Shown here: one piece after another, positions 8,478-15,817 of the stretch
Layout of the letters: every line of letters begins with the position of its first letter
How positions within the stretch are numbered: the first letter of the stretch is position 1
Source: Bradyrhizobium sp. B124
Lineage (GTDB): Bacteria > Pseudomonadota > Alphaproteobacteria > Rhizobiales > Xanthobacteraceae
Direction of reading: 5' to 3'
Length of the DNA stretch: 64,000 nt
NCBI RefSeq assembly: GCF_038967635.1
Contig: NZ_CP152413.1
Coordinates: forward strand, 682,001-746,000
Position numbers and translations under genes: made by a program
The notes under the pieces: model-generated
What the model was told of the DNA's origin: nothing
The model's database searches: none
The model's input: the letters and a program-made list of their open reading frames with translations, nothing else

Positions 8478-9803
8478 GTGGAGAACCGCGCAAAACACCT
8501 TGTTTTCTTGGGATGCGGGCTGTTGTGCGCTGCAGCATTGGCGCTTGGCGTGGCCAGCGCCCCGAGCGCGGCCGAGGGACCACCGGACGGCCAGCCGGCG
8601 CCGGCCGCTAGTGCCCCCGCCGCCAGCGCGCCGAATTTCCCGATCGCATCCGGCGCCAGGCTTGCCGGCGACGACAGGCAGACCCGATTCATCCTCGATC
8701 TCGACCGCAAGATCGAATTTCGCGCCTTCCCGCTGGCCGACCCTTACCGTGTCGTGGTCGATATCCCGCAGGTCAATTTCCAGCTCGCTGCCGGCACCGG
8801 CTCGGCGGCGCGGGGATTGGTGAAGGCGTTCCGCTATGGCCTCGTGATGCCCGGCGGCTCCCGCATCGTGTTCGACATGACCGGCCCGGTGAAGATCGCC
8901 AATTCCTATGTGCTCGATGCCGCCAACGGTCAGCCACCGCGGCTGGTGCTGGATTTCGAGCAGGTCGATCGCACCAGCTTCGTGCAGTCGCTCGCGCCGG
9001 AGAGCCGGCCCGAATTGAAGTCGTCGATTTCCGAAGCCACCACGGCGACCATTCCGGCCGTCACCACGGCGGCGCTGCCGCCGGTTGCGGCCACCGACTC
9101 GCGCCCGCTGATCGTGATCGATCCGGGGCATGGCGGCATCGACAACGGCACCCAGTCCGGCGACCAGACCGAGAAAAACCTGGTGCTGGGCTTTGGCCTC
9201 GCTTTGCGCGACCGGATCGAGAAGTCGGGCAAATATCGGGTAGTTATGACCCGGTCCGACGACACCTTCATCCCGCTCAACGACCGAGTGAAGATCGCCC
9301 GCTCGCAATCCGCGGCGCTGTTTGTCTCGATCCACGCCGATGCCTTGCCGCGCCGCGAGGGCGACGCCCAGGGCGCTACGATCTACACCGTGTCGGACAA
9401 GGCGTCCGACGCCGAGGCCGAGCGGCTGGCGGAAGCGGAGAACAAGGCCGACGCGATCGCCGGCGTGAACCTGACCGACGAGCCGACCGAGGTCGCCGAC
9501 ATCCTGATCGACCTCGCGCAGCGCGAGACCAAGACCTTCTCCAACCGTTTCGCTCGTCTGCTGATGGACGAGATGAAGTCCACGGTGCGGATGCACAAGC
9601 ATCCGCTGAAATCGGCCGGCTTCCGGGTGCTGAAGGCGCCCGACGTGCCGTCCGTTCTGGTGGAGATCGGCTATGTCTCCAACAAGGGCGACCTCGAGCA
9701 TCTGGTCTCCGAGAACTGGCGCAACAAGGCCGTCGGATCGATGGTCCAGGCGATCGACATGTTCTTCTCGAAACGGCTAGCAACCGCCGGACCGGCAAAG
9801 TGA
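8478..9803 (+). CDS. amiC: Periplasmic N-acetylmuramoyl-L-alanine amidase (AMIN + Amidase_3)
   Basis: This zinc amidase of 441 residues removes stem peptides from peptidoglycan, mainly during daughter-cell separation. It starts with GTG at 8478, 12 nt after a GGGAGG ribosome-binding site. A signal peptide with hydrophobic core (residues about 9-27) precedes an Ala/Pro-rich linker. An AMIN-type targeting domain (about 55-175) includes F-I-L-D-L-D-R-K-I-E-F-R. The catalytic domain starts near residue 210 with V-I-D-P-G-H-G-G and has the second zinc histidine in S-I-H-A-D and the catalytic glutamate in L-V-E-I-G-Y near the C-terminus. The helix insert that keeps AmiC-type enzymes closed until an EnvC-like activator binds appears present between these. 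mrcA lies directly downstream. Confidence 0.92.
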   Translation: MENRAKHLVFLGCGLLCAAALALGVASAPSAAEGPPDGQPAPAASAPAASAPNFPIASGARLAGDDRQTRFILDLDRKIEFRAFPLADPYRVVVDIPQVNFQLAAGTGSAARGLVKAFRYGLVMPGGSRIVFDMTGPVKIANSYVLDAANGQPPRLVLDFEQVDRTSFVQSLAPESRPELKSSISEATTATIPAVTTAALPPVAATDSRPLIVIDPGHGGIDNGTQSGDQTEKNLVLGFGLALRDRIEKSGKYRVVMTRSDDTFIPLNDRVKIARSQSAALFVSIHADALPRREGDAQGATIYTVSDKASDAEAERLAEAENKADAIAGVNLTDEPTEVADILIDLAQRETKTFSNRFARLLMDEMKSTVRMHKHPLKSAGFRVLKAPDVPSVLVEIGYVSNKGDLEHLVSENWRNKAVGSMVQAIDMFFSKRLATAGPAK

Positions 9804-10082
9804 AATTGGCCGCCTGAAAAGCCGGGGCCGTTGCCCGGAAGCCCTAGTTTGGCCACAGCGGCGACGTTATAGACAAAGGACCGCAGGTCCGCAGAATCGA
9901 CCATATTGTCCGGCGGCTCTTGTATATTCGCGTGCGCAAGGCGGCTCGCTGGGCCAAGGCTTTGATGTAAAGGCCTCGATGCAAAGGCCTCGCTATGTGA
10001 GCCTTCGTTGTGTGAGGCTTCGCACTTTTGGACAGGCGCTTCTGACGATTGGGCGCCGGAGGGTAGGAACGGAACGTCGATA

Positions 10083-12584
10083 ATGCGCCTGCTCGTGCGG
10101 TTCATGGGTTTCTTGTTCGCCGCCGGAACCGTCGTGTTCCTGGTCGGTGTCGCCGCCGTCGCTGGCGCCATCTGGCATTTCTCCAAGGATCTGCCCGACT
10201 ACTCGCAGCTCCAGGACTACGAGCCGCCCGTGATGACCCGCGTGCACGCCGCCGACGGCGCGCTGCTCGGCGAATACTCCAAGGAGCGCCGGCTTTATTT
10301 GCCGATCCAGGCGGTGCCGAAGCTCGTGATCAACGCGTTCCTCGCCGCCGAAGACAAGAACTTCTACGAGCACGGCGGCATCGACTATCAGGGCATGGCG
10401 CGCGCGGCGATCCTCTACGCGCAGAACTACGGCTCCAACCGCCGCCCGCAGGGTGCGTCGACCATTACCCAGCAGGTCGCCAAGAACTTCCTGCTGACGA
10501 ACGAGGTCTCGTTCGCGCGCAAGATCAAGGAAGCCTTGCTGGCGATGCGCATCGAGCGCGCCTATTCGAAGGACCGCATCCTCGAGCTCTATCTGAACGA
10601 GATCTATCTCGGGCTCGGTGCCTACGGCATCGCGGCGGCGTCGCTGGTTTATTTCGACAAGTCGGTCAACGAGCTGACGATCGCGGAAGCGTCCTATCTC
10701 GCCTCGCTGCCGAAAGCGCCGGCCGCGCTGCATCCGGTCCGCAACCGTGACCGCGCGATCGAGCGCCGCAACTATGTGATCGACCGCCTGCTGGAGAACG
10801 GCTGGATCAAGCAGGCCGACGCCGACAAGGCGCGCAAGGACCCGCTCAACGTCACCAGCCGCTCGAACGGCGCGCACATCTTCGCCGGCGAATATTTCGC
10901 CGAGGAAGTCCGCCGCGACATCTTCGAGCGCTACGGCGAGAAGAAGCTGTACGAGGGTGGCCTGTCGGTCCGCACCACGCTGGATCCCAAGATCCAGGTG
11001 ATGGCGCGCAAGACCATGGTCGCCGGCCTCGTCAACTACGATGAGGCACAGGGCTGGCGCGGCGCACTGCACAAGCTCGACGTCTCCGGCGACTGGGGCG
11101 TCAAGCTTGCCGACGTCAAATCGCTCTCCGACATCTCGCCGTGGCGGATGGCGGTGGTGCTGGAGACCAGCGATCAATCGGCGCGGATCGGCTTCCAGCC
11201 GGGCCGCGAGCTCGGCGGCGCGGTCAGCAAGGAGCGGCAGACCGGCATCATCACGATAGACGGCGTGCGCTGGGCCAAGAGCAAAGGCAAGGCGCCGACG
11301 GCGGTCTCGCAGGTGCTGCAGCCCGGCGATGTGATCTATGCCGACCCGCTGGTGACCAAGGAAGGCACTACGGTCGAAGGCCAGTATCGCCTGCGGCAAT
11401 TGCCCGAAGTGTCGGGCGCCATGGTGGCGATGGATCCGTGGACCGGCCGCGTGCTCGCGATGGTCGGCGGCTTCTCGTTCGACCAGAGCCAGTTCAACCG
11501 CGCGACGCAGGCCTACCGGCAGCCCGGCTCGTCGTTCAAGCCGATCGTGTATTCGTCGGCGCTGGACAATGGCTACACGCCGTCGACCACGGTGATCGAT
11601 GCGCCGATCGAGATCGATCAGGGGCAGGGCGCCGGCGTGTGGCGTCCGGAAAACTATTCGACCGGCAAGTATTACGGTCCGACCACGCTGCGCAACGCGC
11701 TACAGCGCTCGCTCAACACCGTGACGGTGCGGCTTGCGCAGGACATCGGCATGCCGCTGGTCGGCGAGTATGCAAAACGCTTCGGCGTCTATGACGAACT
11801 GCCGAACTATCTGTCGTATGCGCTGGGTGCTGGCGAAACGACCGTCATGCGCATGGTCACGGCGTATTCGATGTTCGCCAATGGCGGACGTCGCGTGAAG
11901 CCGACGCTGATCGATCGCATCCAGGACCGCTACGGCCATACCATCTTCAAGCACGACACCCGCGAATGCCGCGGCTGCGACGCGCCGGGCGGCTGGAAGA
12001 GCCAGCCGGAGCCGCAGCTCGTCGACCGCCGCGAGCAGGTGCTGGATCCGATGACCGCCTACCAGATCACCGAGATGATGGAAGGCGTGGTCCAGCGCGG
12101 CACCGCGACCGTCGTCAAGGAGGTCGGCAAGCCGATCGCCGGCAAGACCGGCACCACCAATGACGAGAAGGACGTCTGGTTCGTCGGCTTCTCGCCGGAT
12201 CTCGCGGTCGGCGTCTATATGGGCTACGACAAGCCGCGCAATCTCGGCCGTACAGCTACCGGCGGTCACGTGGCGGCGCCGATCGCCCGCGACTTCCTCA
12301 AGCTTGCGCTCGCCGACAAGCCGCCGACCCCGTTCAAGGTCCCGGCCGGCATCAAGCTGATCCGCGTCGACGCCAAGACCGGCATGCGGGCCGGCCCGGG
12401 CGATGGCGGCAACACCATCCTCGAAGCCTTCAAGCCGGGCACCGCGCCGCCGGACAACTACTCGGTCATCGGTGTCGCCGACGCCGACGGCCGCAGCCCT
12501 GCGCCCGGCCCACAGCCGTCGCAAGGTGGTGGGCAGCCGGACGGCGGCTTCTTCATGCGGCCGGGAACCGGGGGGCTGTACTAG
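10083..12584 (+). CDS. mrcA: Penicillin-binding protein 1A (bifunctional transglycosylase/transpeptidase)
   Basis: The 833-residue inner-membrane enzyme polymerises glycan strands and cross-links them. The start chosen at 10083 gives M-R-L-L-V-R-F followed directly by one TM anchor (about residues 8-28); an upstream in-frame ATG at 10008 would add a non-hydrophobic 25-residue leader and is less likely. Glycosyltransferase motifs are E-D-K-N-F-Y-E-H-G-G-I, G-A-S-T-I-T-Q-Q-V and the K-E-A-L-L-A-M-R-I-E block. Transpeptidase motifs are S-S-F-K (catalytic Ser, near residue 480), S-L-N and K-T-G-T. An OB-like insert lies between the two, as in class A PBP1a. The tail is Pro/Gly-rich. The stop codon overlaps a palindromic repeat. 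The order amiC-mrcA-prfB is common in Rhizobiales. Confidence 0.94.
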   Translation: MRLLVRFMGFLFAAGTVVFLVGVAAVAGAIWHFSKDLPDYSQLQDYEPPVMTRVHAADGALLGEYSKERRLYLPIQAVPKLVINAFLAAEDKNFYEHGGIDYQGMARAAILYAQNYGSNRRPQGASTITQQVAKNFLLTNEVSFARKIKEALLAMRIERAYSKDRILELYLNEIYLGLGAYGIAAASLVYFDKSVNELTIAEASYLASLPKAPAALHPVRNRDRAIERRNYVIDRLLENGWIKQADADKARKDPLNVTSRSNGAHIFAGEYFAEEVRRDIFERYGEKKLYEGGLSVRTTLDPKIQVMARKTMVAGLVNYDEAQGWRGALHKLDVSGDWGVKLADVKSLSDISPWRMAVVLETSDQSARIGFQPGRELGGAVSKERQTGIITIDGVRWAKSKGKAPTAVSQVLQPGDVIYADPLVTKEGTTVEGQYRLRQLPEVSGAMVAMDPWTGRVLAMVGGFSFDQSQFNRATQAYRQPGSSFKPIVYSSALDNGYTPSTTVIDAPIEIDQGQGAGVWRPENYSTGKYYGPTTLRNALQRSLNTVTVRLAQDIGMPLVGEYAKRFGVYDELPNYLSYALGAGETTVMRMVTAYSMFANGGRRVKPTLIDRIQDRYGHTIFKHDTRECRGCDAPGGWKSQPEPQLVDRREQVLDPMTAYQITEMMEGVVQRGTATVVKEVGKPIAGKTGTTNDEKDVWFVGFSPDLAVGVYMGYDKPRNLGRTATGGHVAAPIARDFLKLALADKPPTPFKVPAGIKLIRVDAKTGMRAGPGDGGNTILEAFKPGTAPPDNYSVIGVADADGRSPAPGPQPSQGGGQPDGGFFMRPGTGGLY

Positions 12585-12686
12585 AGCGTTTTCAAGCGAA
12601 GTGGATGCCGGTTCGCGTGAAGAAAACGCGTCAAAACAAAAACCTAGAGCCCCGTTCCGATCCAATCGGAACGGAAATGGCTCTAG
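12582..12686. repeat. Composite GAGCGTTTTC-type repeat with two hairpins
   Basis: It starts exactly with the mrcA stop codon TAG. The first part has arms GCGTTTTC and GAAAACGC around a conserved core containing GCGAAGTGGATGCCGGTTCGC. The second part is a strong hairpin with CTAGAGCC and GGCTCTAG outer arms and CGTTCCGAT / ATCGGAACG inner arms. The same architecture, with a different second hairpin, follows the gene ending at 28171. Confidence 0.8.
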
Positions 12687-12792
12687 CGGCTGGCCGATCC
12701 AAATCGCCGGGATAGCGCGGCCAAGCCGATTGCGCTTTGCCGCGCCGGTCGCTACATCCCCGGCAAGCTTTTTCACCAACACCTGAAAGACC

Positions 12793-13924
12793 ATGCGCGC
12801 GGAAATCGAACGCCTTGTTGAAGAGATCAAGCAGTCAGTCGGGCTGCTGAGGAGGCATCTTTGACGTCGAACAATCGACGGCACGCCTCGCTGAGCTGAA
12901 CAAGCTCGCTGAAGACCCCAATCTCTGGAACGATCCCCAGAAGGCCCAGCGGCTGATGCAGGAACGTACCTCGCTGGAGGACGCGCTCTCTGGCATCGGC
13001 AAGGTCGAGCGCGAGCTCGAGGACAACATCGGCATGATCGAGCTCGGCGAGGCCGAGAACGATGCGGCCGTGGTCGCCGAGGCCGAGAAGGCGCTCAAGG
13101 ACCTCAAGAAGGAAGTCGCCCGGCGCGAGCTGGAAGCGCTGCTCTCTGGCGAGGCCGACAAGTTCGATTCCTATCTCGAAGTCCATGCCGGCGCCGGCGG
13201 CACCGAGAGCCAGGACTGGGCGCAGATGCTGCTGCGCATGTACACGCGCTGGGCGGAGAAGCACGGCTTCAAGATCGAGTTCCTCGAGGAGTCCCAGGGC
13301 GAAGAGGCCGGCATCAAGTCCGCCACCATCCAGATCTCCGGCCACAACGCCTATGGCTGGCTGAAGACCGAGGCCGGCGTGCATCGCCTGGTGCGCATCT
13401 CGCCATTCGATTCCAACGCGCGGCGGCACACTTCGTTTTCGTCGGTGCAGATTTTCCCCGTGATCGACGACAGCATCAAGATCGAGATCAAGGAGTCCGA
13501 TGTCCGCACCGACACCATGCGGTCGGGCGGCGCCGGCGGTCAGCACGTCAACAAGACCGAGTCGGCGGTGCGCCTGACGCACATTCCGACCGGCATCGCG
13601 GTGGTCTGCCAGGCCGGCCGCTCCCAGCACAAGAACCGGGCGCAGGCGTGGGACATGCTGCGCGCGCGGCTCTACGAGATGGAGCTGAAAAAGCGCGAGG
13701 AGCAGGCCGCCGCCGACCAGGCCGCCAAGACCGAGATCGGCTGGGGTCACCAGATCCGCTCTTACGTCTTGCAGCCCTACCAGATGGTGAAGGACCTGCG
13801 CACCGGTGTGCAGACCTCCGACACCTCGGGGGTGCTCGACGGCGACCTCGATGAATTCATGGCGGCGACCTTGGCGCAGCGTGCCTTCGGCACCGGCCCC
13901 GGCTCCGTCGAGGATGTGGATTAG
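12793..13924 (+). CDS. prfB: Peptide chain release factor 2, expressed by programmed +1 frameshift
   Basis: RF2 recognises UGA and UAA and releases the finished peptide on the ribosome. The first 23 codons run from ATG 12793 to an in-frame TGA at 12862-12864. A +1 shift then continues from GAC at 12863 and reads 353 codons to the stop at 13922-13924, for a total of 376 residues. The shift region matches the classical prfB signal: an internal Shine-Dalgarno AGGAGG, then CAT CTT TGA C. After the shift come D-V-E-Q, the [16 protein letters not shown] segment, the specificity region with S-P-F-D, and the catalytic G-G-Q motif in [11 protein letters not shown]. Length and domains are normal. A caller that ignores the shift would start it at 12956. 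Confidence 0.96.
12849..12865 (+). promoter_or_regulatory. Programmed +1 ribosomal frameshift site of prfB
   Basis: The signal is an internal Shine-Dalgarno AGGAGG, three bases (CAT), the slippery CTT and then TGAC. Low RF2 slows termination at the poor stop TGA-C, the tRNA on CTT slips by one base and reading continues, so RF2 controls its own synthesis. This mechanism is experimentally established for E. coli prfB; here it is inferred from the matching sequence. Confidence 0.95.
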
Positions 13925-13927
13925 CCC

Positions 13928-14797
13928 ATGCCGCGCGTCGCTTTCATCGGATTGGGACGCATGGGCCACGGCATGGCCGGCCGTTACCTCGATGCCGGCT
14001 TCACCGTCGCGGTGTGGAACCGGAGCAAGGCCAAGGCCGAGGATTTGATCGCGCGCGGCGCGCTGTGGGCGACCTCGCCGGAGGACGCCGCGATCGATGC
14101 CGATGCCGTCGTGACCATGGTCGCTGACGACGAGGCATCGCGCGCGGTCTGGCTGACCCGGGACGGCGCCGCCGCCACCATGAAGGCCGGCACGCTCGCG
14201 ATCGAGTGCTCCACGGTTTCGTATCAGCACACGCTGGATATGGCGCGCGAGCTCAACAGCCGCGGCCTGATCTACATCGATTGTCCGGTCACCGGGCTCC
14301 CCGAAGCGGCGGCCGCGGGCAAGCTGACGCTGCTGGTGGGCGCAGATGCCGCTGATCTCGACAAGGCACGGCCGTTCCTCGCGCCGATCGGCAGCACGAT
14401 CCGCCATTTCGGCGCAGTCGGCACCGGCACCGTGTTCAAGCTGATCAACAATCTGATCGGCGCGGTGCAGATCGCAAGCCTCGCCGAGGGCGTTGCGATC
14501 GCCGAGCAGGCCGGCCTCGACATGCAATTGGTCGCCGAGGCGCTGGCGACCGGCGCGATCGCGAGCCCGCAGATCATCCGCCACAGCAAGCGGATGATCG
14601 ACCGCAACTTCACCGGCGCATCCTTCACGGCGGCGCTGCGCCACAAGGATGCCGACTACGCCGTGCGGCTTGCCGAGACGCTGCTGCCCGGCGTGCCCGT
14701 GAGCCGTGCCGCGCTCACCGCCTACGACAAGGCCAAGGCCCACGCGCCCGATGGCGACGAAGGCCAGATGATCGAGATCGTGTCGCGGCCGAAATAG
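13928..14797 (+). CDS. NAD(P)-dependent beta-hydroxyacid dehydrogenase (3-hydroxyisobutyrate dehydrogenase-like)
   Basis: The 289-residue product starts with a Rossmann motif, G-L-G-R-M-G-H-G-M-A, close to the N-terminus. A D-C-P-V-T-G-L-P-E-A-A-A-A-G motif near residue 120 corresponds to the D-A-P-V-S-G-G substrate loop. The likely catalytic lysine lies in G-T-V-F-K-L-I-N-N near residue 175. The family reduces or oxidises short beta-hydroxyacids or succinic semialdehyde-like compounds in the cytoplasm; the exact substrate is not predictable. It begins 4 bp after the prfB stop and could be co-transcribed with it. The EamA gene follows about 84 bp later. Confidence 0.85.
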   Translation: MPRVAFIGLGRMGHGMAGRYLDAGFTVAVWNRSKAKAEDLIARGALWATSPEDAAIDADAVVTMVADDEASRAVWLTRDGAAATMKAGTLAIECSTVSYQHTLDMARELNSRGLIYIDCPVTGLPEAAAAGKLTLLVGADAADLDKARPFLAPIGSTIRHFGAVGTGTVFKLINNLIGAVQIASLAEGVAIAEQAGLDMQLVAEALATGAIASPQIIRHSKRMIDRNFTGASFTAALRHKDADYAVRLAETLLPGVPVSRAALTAYDKAKAHAPDGDEGQMIEIVSRPK

Positions 14798-14881
14798 GCA
14801 AAGCCGCCATTCACGGAAATCGGGTGGCCATCGCCGCCGCGCCCGGCTAGGCATCTGCGCCAGCGCAGATGAGTGCCCGCC

Positions 14882-15817
14882 ATGCCTTCCGCCGACAACA
14901 GGATCGATCGCCGCGACTGGGGGCTGCTCGGCTTTCTGTCGGTGCTGTGGGGCGGCTCGTTCTTCTTCAACGGCGTGATCCTGCGCGAATTGCCGCCGCT
15001 GACGCTGGTGCTGCTGCGCGTCGTGCTCGGGGCGCTCATCCTGCTGCCGCTGCTGCGAGCCCGGAAGATCGAGTTTCCGCGTGGCCTGGCAGGCTGGGCG
15101 CCGTTCGCCGCGATGGGGCTGTTCAACAACGCACTGCCGTTCTCGCTGATCGTGTTCGGGCAGACCTATATTCCGAGCGGGCTGGCCTCGATCCTCAATG
15201 CGACGACGCCGCTGTTTGCGGTGGTCGTGATGGCGGTGGCCGGCGAGGAGCGGCTGCAGGCGCGCCGCGTGGCGGGCGTTGTGGTCGGGCTGATCGGGGT
15301 CGCGATCCTGCATGGTGATGCACTCGGCTTCGAGAGCAGGCAGGGCATCGGCATCCTGCTGTGCCTCGCCGGCGCCTTCAGCTACGGCATCGCAGCGCTG
15401 GTCGGGCGGCGGCTGCCACAGCGCGTGCCGCCGCTGGGCACGGCGACCTTCCAGATGATGGCCTCCAGCGTGATGATGGCGTTCGTCGCCGGTGTGGCCG
15501 AACGACCCTGGCTGTTGCCGATGCCGCATCTGACCACGTTGCTTGCCGTGCTCGGGCTCGCGGCGCTGTCGACGGCGCTGGCCTATATCGTGTTCTTTCA
15601 GATCTTGCAGCGCTCCGGCGCGACCAATGTGATGCTGGTGACGCTGCTGCTCCCGGTCACCGCGATGCTGCTCGGATTCTTCGTCCTCGGCGAGCCGGTC
15701 GCGCCGCGCGAGGTGATCGGTGCGCTCGTGATCGCCAGCGCGCTGCTCCTGATCGACGGGCGCGTCTTGGCCTGGTTCAGCCGCGCGCCTGTTTCCACGC
15801 CGCATACCAGCCGGTGA
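14882..15817 (+). CDS. EamA/DMT-family ten-TM exporter
   Basis: This is an inner-membrane protein of 311 residues with ten hydrophobic segments in two homologous halves, the usual layout of the drug/metabolite transporter superfamily. The first half has W-G-G-S-F-F-F-N-G and the second has a repeat-like G-I-L-L-C-L-A-G-A-F-S-Y-G-I and A-Y-I-V-F-F-Q-I-L-Q-R-S-G-A-T-N. ATG 14882 is preferred; GTG at 14873 would add only three residues. Substrates of close relatives are mostly unknown small metabolites such as amino acids. The last 41 bp overlap the end of the convergent carbamoyltransferase gene. Confidence 0.85.
   Translation: MPSADNRIDRRDWGLLGFLSVLWGGSFFFNGVILRELPPLTLVLLRVVLGALILLPLLRARKIEFPRGLAGWAPFAAMGLFNNALPFSLIVFGQTYIPSGLASILNATTPLFAVVVMAVAGEERLQARRVAGVVVGLIGVAILHGDALGFESRQGIGILLCLAGAFSYGIAALVGRRLPQRVPPLGTATFQMMASSVMMAFVAGVAERPWLLPMPHLTTLLAVLGLAALSTALAYIVFFQILQRSGATNVMLVTLLLPVTAMLLGFFVLGEPVAPREVIGALVIASALLLIDGRVLAWFSRAPVSTPHTSR

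Noticed and set aside
12862..12864. TGA after 23 codons of prfB as a nonsense mutation or sequencing error
   Set aside because: The exact frameshift context (AGGAGG, CTT-TGA-C) is the known programmed signal of this gene.
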